NCBI GenBank assembly: GCA_030765555.1
Contig: JAVCCI010000027.1
Location: 1-42,295 of the forward strand
Direction of reading: 5' to 3'
Source of the DNA: Candidatus Kappaea frigidicola
Lineage (GTDB): Bacteria > Omnitrophota > Gorgyraeia > JAGLLT01
Length of the DNA stretch: 42,295 nucleotides
The notes under the pieces: model-generated
What the model saw: only the letters and a program-made list of their open reading frames with translations
What the model was told of the DNA's origin: nothing
The model's database searches: none
In this document: piece after piece, positions 6,438 to 13,594 of the stretch
How positions within the stretch are numbered: position 1 is the first letter of the stretch
Layout: the number at the start of each line of letters is the position of its first letter
Program-made: the position numbers and the translations under genes

Positions 6438-6806
6438 ATGCCTAAAGTAAAACATGCGCCTGCATCAAAGAAAAGAAAAAAGCGGGTGCTAAAGGCGGTA
6501 AAGGGTGCTAGAGGCGGGCGTAGTAAGCTTATCATAAGCGCCAAAGAAACTCTTAATAGAGCGCTTGCCTATGCATATAGGGATCGTAAGGTTAAGAAGA
6601 GGGAATATAGAACTCTCTGGATAACTAGAATTACAGCAGCTTGCAAGTTGCATGCTATAGGTTATTCAAAATTTATTAATGGATTAACTAAGGTCAAGAT
6701 TGTTTTGAATAGGAAAATGTTGGCTGAAGTTGCTGCAACTGATGACAACGCTTTTTCAAAACTAGTAAAATTAGTTAAAGAATCAGGATTAAAAAAGCAG
6801 GATTAA
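6438..6806 (+). CDS. rplT: 50S ribosomal protein L20
   Basis: A 122-residue basic protein with the L20 pattern: 'VKHAPASKKRKKRVLKAVKG', 'RDRKVKKREYRTLWITRI', and an RNA-binding C-domain 'GYSKFINGLTKVKIVLNRKMLAEVA'. AAGGAGG lies upstream. The family is usually about 115-119 residues. The last few residues here (KKQD) and the stop codon are read from the beginning of a dispersed AGGATTAAGGATTAAG repeat, so a repeat seems to have inserted at or just before the original stop and supplied a new one. Function should not be affected. Confidence 0.97.
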   Translation: MPKVKHAPASKKRKKRVLKAVKGARGGRSKLIISAKETLNRALAYAYRDRKVKKREYRTLWITRITAACKLHAIGYSKFINGLTKVKIVLNRKMLAEVAATDDNAFSKLVKLVKESGLKKQD

Positions 6807-6881
6807 GGATTAAGACGCTCACGATTGACGAATTGTTAGTGAGCTTAAAGGATTAAGTAAAAAGCAAAATCAAGTGAAATA
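6799..6881. repeat. Dispersed repeat, left end
   Basis: AGGATTAAG occurs in tandem, then GGATTAAGACGCTCAC (6807-6822), a short spacer, GTGAGC and AAGGATTAAG again; CGCTCAC and GTGAGC can pair as a hairpin. It matches repeat ends at 3442, 38030 and 39515, and is the inverted counterpart of the right end at 7047-7062. It contains the rplT stop codon. Confidence 0.8.
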
Positions 6882-6898
6882 TAGGATTAAGAAAATAA

Positions 6899-7036
6899 AT
6901 GAAAACTTTTAAGGATCTTATTATATTAAGTAATGATTTAAATTATCTGGATGAAGCTGCAAGTGATAAAGTAAATAGCATGTGTGAGGAAATAGGAAAA
7001 ATGCTTTATGGTTTACAGAATAAGCTTAATCCTTAG
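6899..7036 (+). CDS. Possible 45-residue small protein inside a repeat-bounded segment
   Basis: ATG to TAG encodes 45 residues beginning MKTFKDLIILSNDL. It is Leu/Glu/Lys-rich and could form an amphipathic helix. The stop codon lies in the right repeat end (CTTAATCCTTAG). No good ribosome site precedes it. I do not recognise the sequence. It is the only unique sequence between the two inverted repeat ends at 6807 and 7062. It may be a real small protein, a remnant of the coiled-coil gene family that follows, or chance. Confidence 0.3.
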   Translation: MKTFKDLIILSNDLNYLDEAASDKVNSMCEEIGKMLYGLQNKLNP

Positions 7037-7092
7037 AGCGAATAAAATGAGCGTCTTAATTCTTAGAGTGAGCGAATGCGAACGTCTTGATA
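7020..7092. repeat. Dispersed repeat, right end (two blocks)
   Basis: Block one runs from CTTAATCCTTAGAGCG to ATGAGCGTCTTAAT (ending at 7060), which is an inverted, slightly altered copy of the left end. Block two, TTAGAGTGAGCGAATGCGAACGTCTT, recurs at about 21099 and 39777. Downstream, a TATAAT at 7119-7124 lies just before the next gene's AAGGAGG but lacks a convincing -35. Confidence 0.75.
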
Positions 7093-7142
7093 GTTAATTA
7101 TTTAAAGTATCTAATAGGTATAATATATAAGGAGGTAGAACT

Positions 7143-7451
7143 ATGAATAAAGCTATAATAATGGCAAAAATCAAAAGACAGCAAGCAGAATTAGGTGAAA
7201 TCATAGCTGAAATCAGCAAAGATAGAAGGTTGAATAATATTTTGCGTGTGTTAGAGGTAAGGTATAGGGAAACAGAGCAGCTTTTAGATGCTATGGGTGA
7301 TAAGAGTTATATTCCAAAAGGTATTGAGGACTTAGATGCTCTTGATGAAATTAAAATAACAGAAAAGAAAATCGGTAAGATTAAAACCAGCATTAAGAAA
7401 ATGAAGCAACTGGACAAAGAAAAGAAGAAAATAGAAAAGAAGCTGAAATAA
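7143..7451 (+). CDS. Hypothetical coiled-coil protein
   Basis: A 102-residue, charged, mostly helical protein. Lys, Glu and Ile dominate, and the last 30 residues ('KKIGKIKTSIKKMKQL', then Lys-rich) form a likely coiled coil. There is no signal peptide or membrane segment. A strong AAGGAGG precedes the ATG, and pheS starts 4 bases after its stop, so the two are probably co-translated. Its place between rplT and pheS is unusual. In some bacteria ZapA lies near pheT, but I see no ZapA motif. I cannot assign a function. Confidence 0.75.
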   Translation: MNKAIIMAKIKRQQAELGEIIAEISKDRRLNNILRVLEVRYRETEQLLDAMGDKSYIPKGIEDLDALDEIKITEKKIGKIKTSIKKMKQLDKEKKKIEKKLK

Positions 7452-7455
7452 TTTT

Positions 7456-8460
7456 ATGCTTAAGGAGATAAAAGAATTACAGAAAGCTGCTTTTTCTGAG
7501 CTTGATAAAGCTCAATGCTTAAAAGATATAGAAAAAATAAGAATAAAATATTTAGGAAGAAAGAGTAAGCTTAGTCAAATTTTAAAAGGCCTCAAAGACT
7601 TAACGGCTGAACAAAAAGCAGACGTTGGTAAAGCTGCTAATGTTTTAAAGCAGAAGATTAATAAGGAAATTGAGGCCAATATAAGTGCATCTAATGAATC
7701 TAGCTTAGGAGCTAATATTGATGTTACAACCCCAGGCATTAAAAATGCATGTGGTCATCTGCACCCAATTACGAAAACTATATATGAAATATGTGATGTT
7801 TTTGTGTCCTTAGGCTTCAATGTGGTAGAGGGGCCCGAAGCAGAGAAAGAGCGTTATAATTTTGAAGCGCTGAATATTCCTCTTGATCATCCAGCTAGAG
7901 ATGCTTTTGATACATTTTATATTAAAGATGATCTTCTCTTGCGTTCGCATACTTCCCCTGTTCAAGCTAGAGTAATGGAAAAAGAGTCACCTCCTCTTGC
8001 TATCATTGTACCCGGCAAGGTCTACAGGCCGGATGCTGTAGATGCCACCCATTCGTTTATGTTCCATCAAGTAGAAGGCCTCTTAGTGGATAAGAATATA
8101 ACTTTTTCAGATTTAAAAGGAACTCTTTCTGTTTTTGCTAGAAAGATGTTTGGTAAGGATGTTAAAGTAAGATTTCGACCTCATTTCTTTCCATTTACAG
8201 AACCAAGTGCCGATTTAGATGTTTCCTGTTTTGTATGTAATCAGAAAGGTTGCCGTGTTTGTTCTAATACCGGGTGGCTTGAAATAGGTGGTGCTGGTAT
8301 GGTTGATCCAGAGGTTTTTAAAGTTGTAAAGTATGATTATAATGAGTTTAGTGGATTTGCTTTTGGTATGGGTGTGGAAAGAATAGCTATGTTGAAATAT
8401 GGTGTAAATGATATTAGATTATTTTTTGAAAATGATTACAGATTTTTAAAACAATTTTAA
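7456..8460 (+). CDS. pheS: Phenylalanine--tRNA ligase alpha subunit, with Cys4 insertion
   Basis: The 334-residue catalytic alpha subunit of the alpha2-beta2 PheRS. The N-terminal coiled coil (about 1-90) contacts tRNA-Phe. Class II motif 2 ('KVYRPDAVDATHSFMFHQVEG', residues 188-208) and motif 3 ('FGMGVERIAMLKYG', near 303-316) are intact. The substrate-pocket region 'RPHFFPFTEPSADLDVS' is followed by Cys258, Cys261, Cys266 and Cys269 (C-x2-C-x4-C-x2-C) and 'GWLEIGGAGMV'. The four cysteines could hold zinc; such a cluster is known in some bacterial PheS sequences and absent from E. coli. The gene lies 4 bases behind the coiled-coil gene and is separated from pheT by a 242-base repeat spacer. 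Confidence 0.96.
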   Translation: MLKEIKELQKAAFSELDKAQCLKDIEKIRIKYLGRKSKLSQILKGLKDLTAEQKADVGKAANVLKQKINKEIEANISASNESSLGANIDVTTPGIKNACGHLHPITKTIYEICDVFVSLGFNVVEGPEAEKERYNFEALNIPLDHPARDAFDTFYIKDDLLLRSHTSPVQARVMEKESPPLAIIVPGKVYRPDAVDATHSFMFHQVEGLLVDKNITFSDLKGTLSVFARKMFGKDVKVRFRPHFFPFTEPSADLDVSCFVCNQKGCRVCSNTGWLEIGGAGMVDPEVFKVVKYDYNEFSGFAFGMGVERIAMLKYGVNDIRLFFENDYRFLKQF

Positions 8461-8583
8461 ATGAAGACGCAATTTATGGAATGTAATAAACATAAACTGC
8501 TTGTCTGAATTTACCTCGCATTCAGAAATTGGGTGTAGTGGCAAATGAAGACGCAATTTATGGAATGTAATAAACATAAATTG
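8459..8583. repeat. Direct duplication of a palindromic element between pheS and pheT
   Basis: 36 bases starting AATGAAG-ACGC are repeated exactly 84 bases apart (8461-8496 and 8545-8580), and similarity continues to 'CTGAATTTA'. Each copy holds a dyad: CAATTTATG with CATAAATTG in copy 2 (8554-8562/8575-8583, perfect), and one mismatch in copy 1 (8470-8478/8491-8499). The same AATTTATG...CATAAATT dyad occurs before hpf. The first copy begins at the pheS stop. Confidence 0.85.
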
Positions 8584-8590
8584 TATATCT

Positions 8591-8640
8591 GAATTTATCC
8601 CGAAAAGTGTGCTTCTTTGAGGGAATCTATAATCGGGATG
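8591..8640. repeat. ATCCCGA palindromic extragenic repeat, copy 1
   Basis: The outer stem ATCCCGA (8597-8603) pairs with TCGGGAT (8633-8639). Inside, AAAG and CTTT flank the loop, followed by TGAGGGAA. It is homologous to 30539-30580, where the inner stem is ATAG/CTAT, so pairing is kept although the bases differ. Confidence 0.75.
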
Positions 8641-8702
8641 TATGTTTTTTTGTATAGTTTTATAATTATTTATTAAGTTATTCACTTAATAAGGAACTCA
8701 AA

Positions 8703-10772
8703 ATGCTAATAAGTTATAATTGGTTAAAAGATTTTACGAATATTAAGGATAGTCCTGAAAGACTTGCCCATATGCTTACTATGGCTGGAATAGAAGTGAG
8801 TTCACTTGAAAAAATAAATGACGATTTCATTTTTGATGCAGAAATTACGCCAAACAGACCAGATTTATTATGCACAAAAGGAATTGCCAGAGAAGCCGCT
8901 TGTTTAATGCATAGTGAGTTTAATGATCCTTTTAGTTTTAGCGTAGAAGACAGGCCTTCTGGCAGTAGTATTGATCTTGAAATTAGACAAAAAGAAGTTT
9001 GCTCTAGGTATAGTGCAACTCTTATTAAAGATATTCAGGTTAAGGTATCGGATGAAAAAATTACAAGACGTCTTTCGGCGCTAGGTTTGAGGCCAGTCAA
9101 CAGCATTGTTGATATAACTAATTACTTTCTTTTGGGCTGGGGTCAGCCTATGCACGCCTTTGATTATGATAAAATAGAGGGTCATAAAATCATTGTTCGT
9201 TATGCTAGGAAAGGCGAAAAGCTTTTAGCTTTAGATGGAAAAGAGTATGAATTAGATGAAACTATATTAATTATTGCCGACGCAAAAAAACCCATTGCAA
9301 TTGCTGGGGTAATAGGGGGCGTCAATACAGAAATTGGTTTGGAAACAAAAAATGTGTTATTGGAATGTGCTAGCTTTGACTCTATTCAAATAAGAAAGGC
9401 CGCGCGAAAATTAGGAATTTCAACTGATTCATCATATAGATTTGAAAGAGGTGTTCCCATTGCCTCTGTGGGTGAAATATCTCTGGCGGCTGCATCTTTC
9501 ATTCAGCAAAAAGCTGGTGGTAAAATCACCGATAATATAGACATATCTAGTCTTGAGTCAGAAAAAATTACCTGCACTTTAAGGCTTTCTGAGATTGAAA
9601 GAATTTTGGGAATTGTCATTTTGCAGGATGATGTTAAGAGAATTTTAGTTTCACTTGGCTTTGCCATAGAAAATGAGACTCAAGGTTCTATGGATGTTAC
9701 CTCACCCTATTTTAGGGAAGATGCTAAGCGAGAGATAGATTTAATAGAAGAAATTGCACGTATATATGGATACGATAAAATGCCATCAACAATTGCTAAG
9801 GTGAGCAGCAGAGAGATTAGCAAATATAAATCATTATCAGGGATAATTGATGAAACAACAAGATTTACAATTAAGAAAAAAATTTGCCAGGCATTATGTG
9901 CTTGTGGCTTAAATGAAGTAATTACTTATAGCATGATTAGTGATAAGGAATCAGCTGTTTTTAGTTATAAATCTGATGAAATTGTTAAGCTTCAAAAGGC
10001 TCTAAGTAGCCAGCAGGAAGTAATGCGACCAACTCTTTTAAGTGGCCTTATGCAGGCGTTAAGCTGGAATATTAATAGGCAAATGGATGATATTGGTGTT
10101 TTTGAATTAGGGGATGTATTTGTAAATCAAAATCATAAATTTTCTGAAAAATTAAATGTAGCTTTTGGTTTATGTGGTAAGAAATATATAAGTGATTGGA
10201 AGCACAAACCCAAAGAAGTTGATTTTTATGATTTAAAAGGTATTCTTGAAAATTTATTTGAAACCTTAGGTATTGAGGAAGTTAAATTTTTAGAATGCAA
10301 AGATTCATATTTTTTAAAAGGTGAGAGGGCTAAAGTTAGTTATAAAAATAAAATTATTGCTAAATTTGGCAAACTTACCAAGGAAGTTGTTTCTATATAT
10401 GATGTTGATAAAGATGTTTATGTAGCTGAAGTATATTTAGAAGATATACTTGGCGATGTATGTTTAGAAAAGAAATTTGAACCTATAGCAAAATTTCCAG
10501 CTGTCATTAGAGACTTAGCCGTAATTGTAAAAACTGGTTTGTCGACGAAAGAAATTATTGATGAGATTAAGAAGACGGGCAAGCATCTCATTAAAGAGGT
10601 TAGTTTATTTGATGTTTATGAAGGCAAGCAGATACCTGCTGGGTATTTAAGCTTGGCTTTTTCTATTAAATATCAGGCTGAAGACAGAACTTTAGTTGAT
10701 GAAGAAGTTGACGAAATTCAAACTCAGATTCAAAAAGTTTTAGTTGAAAATCTTAAGGCTCAAATTAGGTAG
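8703..10772 (+). CDS. pheT: Phenylalanine--tRNA ligase beta subunit, lacking the N-terminal OB-fold domain
   Basis: A 689-residue beta subunit, about 100 shorter than the usual 790-800. 'MLISYNWLKDF' and 'HMLTMAGIEVSSLE' match the normal start, but residue ~45 continues directly at 'DAEITPNRPDLL', so the EMAP/OB-fold tRNA-binding domain normally inserted between these blocks is missing. The B3/B4 editing module ('NSIVDITNYFLLGWGQPMHAFD'), the B5 domain (about 290-370), the catalytic-like core and the C-terminal ferredoxin-fold anticodon-binding domain ('FPAVIRDLAVIV' to the end) are present. AAGGA lies 7 bases before the ATG. Charging presumably still works, with weaker or different tRNA contacts. 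Confidence 0.95.
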   Translation: MLISYNWLKDFTNIKDSPERLAHMLTMAGIEVSSLEKINDDFIFDAEITPNRPDLLCTKGIAREAACLMHSEFNDPFSFSVEDRPSGSSIDLEIRQKEVCSRYSATLIKDIQVKVSDEKITRRLSALGLRPVNSIVDITNYFLLGWGQPMHAFDYDKIEGHKIIVRYARKGEKLLALDGKEYELDETILIIADAKKPIAIAGVIGGVNTEIGLETKNVLLECASFDSIQIRKAARKLGISTDSSYRFERGVPIASVGEISLAAASFIQQKAGGKITDNIDISSLESEKITCTLRLSEIERILGIVILQDDVKRILVSLGFAIENETQGSMDVTSPYFREDAKREIDLIEEIARIYGYDKMPSTIAKVSSREISKYKSLSGIIDETTRFTIKKKICQALCACGLNEVITYSMISDKESAVFSYKSDEIVKLQKALSSQQEVMRPTLLSGLMQALSWNINRQMDDIGVFELGDVFVNQNHKFSEKLNVAFGLCGKKYISDWKHKPKEVDFYDLKGILENLFETLGIEEVKFLECKDSYFLKGERAKVSYKNKIIAKFGKLTKEVVSIYDVDKDVYVAEVYLEDILGDVCLEKKFEPIAKFPAVIRDLAVIVKTGLSTKEIIDEIKKTGKHLIKEVSLFDVYEGKQIPAGYLSLAFSIKYQAEDRTLVDEEVDEIQTQIQKVLVENLKAQIR

Positions 10773-10782
10773 AGCGCCCATC

Positions 10783-10811
10783 TTGATTTTGAACATTCGA
10801 TATGATATCAT
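10783..10811 (+). promoter_or_regulatory. Sigma-70 type promoter for the 6S-like RNA
   Basis: TTGATT (10783-10788), 17 bases, TATCAT (10806-10811). The expected start is near 10818, which is where the predicted 6S RNA begins. It lies 11 bases after the pheT stop. Confidence 0.6.
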
Positions 10812-10817
10812 TTAAGC

Positions 10818-10984
10818 AGGAAAACAATTCCCTGCCTTGTGCGTGAAGGGCGCATAGGTTTGAGCCAACACCATTTTAAGGGGAACCTAACTTCATGATG
10901 CCTGAGGGCAGAATGAGAGGGTGCCCACTTAGTAGATTGGGTTCAAAACTATCACTTTCTCACGGCTATGGCGGGGATTTTTTT
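10818..10984 (+). ncRNA. ssrS: Probable 6S RNA
   Basis: A roughly 167-base region with the 6S layout. The closing stem is TCCCTGCC (10829-10836) with GGCGGGGA (10970-10977), continued by CGTGA (10842-10846) with TCACG (10960-10964). Then comes a large central bubble bearing 'GGTTTGAGCC' on the 5' side and 'GGGTTCAAAAC' on the 3' side, and an irregular apical arm (TCAT/ATGA and TGCC-TGAG-GGCA at 10893-10916). It ends in seven Ts (10978-10984) and has its own promoter. 6S RNA mimics an open promoter and sequesters sigma-70 RNA polymerase in stationary phase. rarA, the next gene, is a reported 6S neighbour in other bacteria. Length, fold and position agree, but no covariance model was run. Confidence 0.75.
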
Positions 10985-10989
10985 ATATT

Positions 10990-12384
10990 ATGGACCTTTT
11001 TAAACAAACTACAATAAATAATAATTCCTCTGATCCACACATTCCTTTGGCAAACAGGATGAAACCTACTTGCCTGAAAGATTTTGTTAATCAAAAGCAT
11101 ATTCTAGCAGAAGGCAAACCACTTTTCAGAGCTATTAAGGCTGATAGATTGTCATCACTCATTTTTTATGGTCCTCCAGGGGTTGGCAAAACCGCTCTAG
11201 CTTATATTATCAATCATGAAACTAAAGCTTATTTTCATCGCTTAAATGCTGCTATCTCATCTGTAAAAGAGTTAAAAGAAGTTATCATGGTGGCTAGAAA
11301 GAGAAAAAGAAATGATGGCCAGCGAACTACTGTATTTATTGATGAAATTCACCGTTTTAATAAAGCTCAACAAGATGTTCTATTGCCCGATATTGAGGAG
11401 GGCAACATAGTTCTTATTGGTGCTACTACTTATAACCCCTTTTTTAGCATAATACCTCCTTTATTATCAAGGTCAGAAATTTATGAGCTAAAACCCTTGA
11501 AAGAAAATGACATAGAATTAATAATAGAAAGAGCCATAGAAAATAAAGAAAGAGGTTTGGGTAATTTAAAAGTAAATCTTGATTCTGAAGCTAAAAGAAT
11601 TATTATGAAAGTCTCCGATGGAGACGCTAGAAGGGCTTTAAATATACTTGAAGTGGCAGCGTTAACTACTCCGGCTGATAAGAAAGGTGTTATTAATATT
11701 ACTCGTAGAGTTGCTGAAGAGTGTATAGGTAAAAAGATTGTGCTTTATGATAAAAAAGGCGATTCTCATTATGATACAATTTCTGCATTTATTAAAAGTA
11801 TGCGTGGTTCTGATCCCGATGCCGTTGTTTACTGGTTAGCAAAAATGATTTATGCCGGGGAAGATATCAGATTTATAGCTCGCCGGATAGTAATTTGTGC
11901 TGCTGAAGATGTAGGCAATGCTGACCCCCAAGCATTAATTTTAGCTCAAGCAGCTATGCAGGCAGCGATGAATATAGGGCTTCCGGAAGCGCGAATTATT
12001 TTATCGCAAGCAGCTATATATGTAGCTTGTGCAGCTAAAAGTAATGCTAGTTATTTGGCTATAGATAAAGCTATTGAAGATGTATCTAATAATAAACTTC
12101 TACAAATACCAAACCACTTAAAGGGAACTGGATATAAGGGTGCTAAAAGTTTAAAAAGAGGAGAGGGCTATGTTTATCCTCATAGCGAACCTCAGGCGGG
12201 AGTTGATCAAGAGTACTTACCTTGTAAGAATAGATACTATTTTCCTAAAAATAGCGGCTTTGAGAAGATTTTTGTTAAAATATTAGAAGAAAAGGAACGA
12301 ATAATTAAACATCTATCTAAAAATGATCAAGGTGTGAATTATGAAGTTCGTAAAGAAAATAAGGAGCTAAAAGATAAACTGTAA
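10990..12384 (+). CDS. rarA: Replication-associated recombination protein A (RarA/MgsA), AAA+ ATPase
   Basis: A 464-residue clamp-loader-like ATPase acting at stalled replication forks and binding SSB. It has Walker A 'GPPGVGKT' (61-68), Walker B 'FIDEIHRFN' (116-124), sensor 1 'LIGATTYNP', and an arginine finger in 'LLSRSEIYEL'. The C-terminal tetramerisation region has 'LKGTGYKGAK' and 'GYVYPHSEPQAGVDQEYLPC', which is diagnostic of the RarA family. The ATG lies 5 bases after the U-tract of the 6S-like RNA with no visible ribosome site, so its mRNA is probably a read-through of the 6S transcript or is weakly translated. A short AT-only dyad (12391-12415) follows the stop. Confidence 0.95.
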   Translation: MDLFKQTTINNNSSDPHIPLANRMKPTCLKDFVNQKHILAEGKPLFRAIKADRLSSLIFYGPPGVGKTALAYIINHETKAYFHRLNAAISSVKELKEVIMVARKRKRNDGQRTTVFIDEIHRFNKAQQDVLLPDIEEGNIVLIGATTYNPFFSIIPPLLSRSEIYELKPLKENDIELIIERAIENKERGLGNLKVNLDSEAKRIIMKVSDGDARRALNILEVAALTTPADKKGVINITRRVAEECIGKKIVLYDKKGDSHYDTISAFIKSMRGSDPDAVVYWLAKMIYAGEDIRFIARRIVICAAEDVGNADPQALILAQAAMQAAMNIGLPEARIILSQAAIYVACAAKSNASYLAIDKAIEDVSNNKLLQIPNHLKGTGYKGAKSLKRGEGYVYPHSEPQAGVDQEYLPCKNRYYFPKNSGFEKIFVKILEEKERIIKHLSKNDQGVNYEVRKENKELKDKL

Positions 12385-12441
12385 AGCTATAAAGTATTTT
12401 TTCTCTAAATACTTTATATAATTTAAAAAATATAAATACTA

Positions 12442-12470
12442 TTGATATATTAACAACCTTAAGTTATAAT
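12442..12470 (+). promoter_or_regulatory. Strong sigma-70 type promoter upstream of lpxK
   Basis: TTGATA (12442-12447), exactly 17 bases, TATAAT (12465-12470). The predicted start is near 12477. A terminator-like hairpin stands at 12508-12530, between this promoter and lpxK. Confidence 0.65.
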
Positions 12471-12507
12471 TATATAGACAAGTAATAAATAAAATAATTA
12501 GATAAAA

Positions 12508-12530
12508 GCCGGCAAAAAACCGGCATTTTT
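12508..12530 (+). terminator. Intrinsic terminator in the lpxK leader
   Basis: GCCGG (12508-12512) pairs with CCGGC (12520-12524) around CAAAAAA, followed by A and five Ts. It lies about 30 bases downstream of a predicted start and 20 bases upstream of lpxK, so it could terminate read-through, define a tiny RNA of about 54 bases, or attenuate lpxK. Confidence 0.75.
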
Positions 12531-12550
12531 GTCAATTACGAGATTGAACA

Positions 12551-13594
12551 ATGAAACTAAAAGAATATTTATATCAAGTAACTATAAATGGCAAAAGGGG
12601 TCCTTTTGCTTTTTTAGTAAGATTATTTTTACTATTATTGTCTTGTATATATTTTGTTTTAGTTAAGGCGCTCGTTTTTATATATACTAGTGGGTTAACT
12701 TCGAGAGTCACTTGCAAAAAGAAGATAATTAGCATAGGCAATATAACAGCTGGTGGCACAGGCAAAACACCTTTTGAGATGTTTCTTGTTAATAACTTTC
12801 TTGCTCAAAAGAAAGTTGTTATAATTTCCCGTGGATACAATAATGACGAGCTTGATCTATTGCAGTATAATTTACCTAAGGTAAAGATACTTTCCGGGAG
12901 AAATAGAATACAGCTTATAGAAAAGGCTCAAAAAATATTTGATCCTGACATTATAATCTTAGACGATGGTTTTCAGCAGTGGCGTATAAAAAAAGATATT
13001 GAAATTGTACTTATAGATTCATCGAATCCTTTTTCTAATAATAAGTTATTGCCTGCTGGATTATTAAGAGAGCCTTTGAGTAGTCTTAGTAGGGCTGATA
13101 TTTTCGTTTTAACTAAGGCTGATGAATGCCCTGAAGGTTTAACTTCAATTAGGAAATTAATACAAAATATTAACCATGAAGCTTTGGTGCTTGAATGTAA
13201 CCATAAAGCTTCTGAGATATATGAGCCGATTAGTAAAAATAATTTAAATATAGAACTGCTTAAAAATAAAAAGGTGTTCACATTTTGCGCTATTGGATCT
13301 GCTGAATCTTTTAGAAGAACGCTTAAAAATTTAGAAGTAAATATAGTCGGCTATAAAGATTATCTTGATCACCATCAGTATACTAATAATGATATTGATA
13401 TTATCATCCGTGCTGCCGCTGCTTCTAAGACAGAAGTAATTATTACAACAGAAAAAGATTGGATGAGATTAGATGCTAATATGATATGGCAATTATCGAA
13501 TGGCCACAAATTTTATTTGCTTAAAATTGATATAGAGCTTATAGGTAAAAAAGAAATACTAAATGAAAAACTATCTCAGTTATTTAATCATTAA
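12551..13594 (+). CDS. lpxK: Tetraacyldisaccharide 4'-kinase
   Basis: A 347-residue inner-membrane kinase that phosphorylates the 4' position of the lipid A precursor to form lipid IVA. The N-terminal membrane helix lies at about 19-46. The P-loop is the LpxK form 'GNITAGGTGKTP' (63-74), followed by 'ISRGYN', 'ILDDGFQQW' (the D-D-G-F-Q catalytic motif) and 'PAGLLREP'. 'TTEKDWMRL' near the C-terminus is also typical. The length is normal. No clear ribosome site is seen. Its end overlaps the next gene by 32 bases. waaA (Kdo transferase), a common neighbour of lpxK, is not here. Family assignment is firm. Confidence 0.95.
   Translation: MKLKEYLYQVTINGKRGPFAFLVRLFLLLLSCIYFVLVKALVFIYTSGLTSRVTCKKKIISIGNITAGGTGKTPFEMFLVNNFLAQKKVVIISRGYNNDELDLLQYNLPKVKILSGRNRIQLIEKAQKIFDPDIIILDDGFQQWRIKKDIEIVLIDSSNPFSNNKLLPAGLLREPLSSLSRADIFVLTKADECPEGLTSIRKLIQNINHEALVLECNHKASEIYEPISKNNLNIELLKNKKVFTFCAIGSAESFRRTLKNLEVNIVGYKDYLDHHQYTNNDIDIIIRAAAASKTEVIITTEKDWMRLDANMIWQLSNGHKFYLLKIDIELIGKKEILNEKLSQLFNH

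Noticed and set aside
7087..7124. Promoter TTGATA...TATAAT before the coiled-coil gene
   Set aside because: The spacing between hexamers is 26 bases, and the predicted start would fall on the ribosome site.
8446..8685. Minus-strand ORF of 79 codons with an internal peptide repeat
   Set aside because: The repeated peptide is only the translation of the 36-base direct duplication and palindromes; it has no ribosome site and does not resemble any protein.
12391..12415. Terminator after rarA (AAAGTATTT/AAATACTTT)
   Set aside because: The stem is almost entirely A-T with no T-tract after it, so it is too weak to call.
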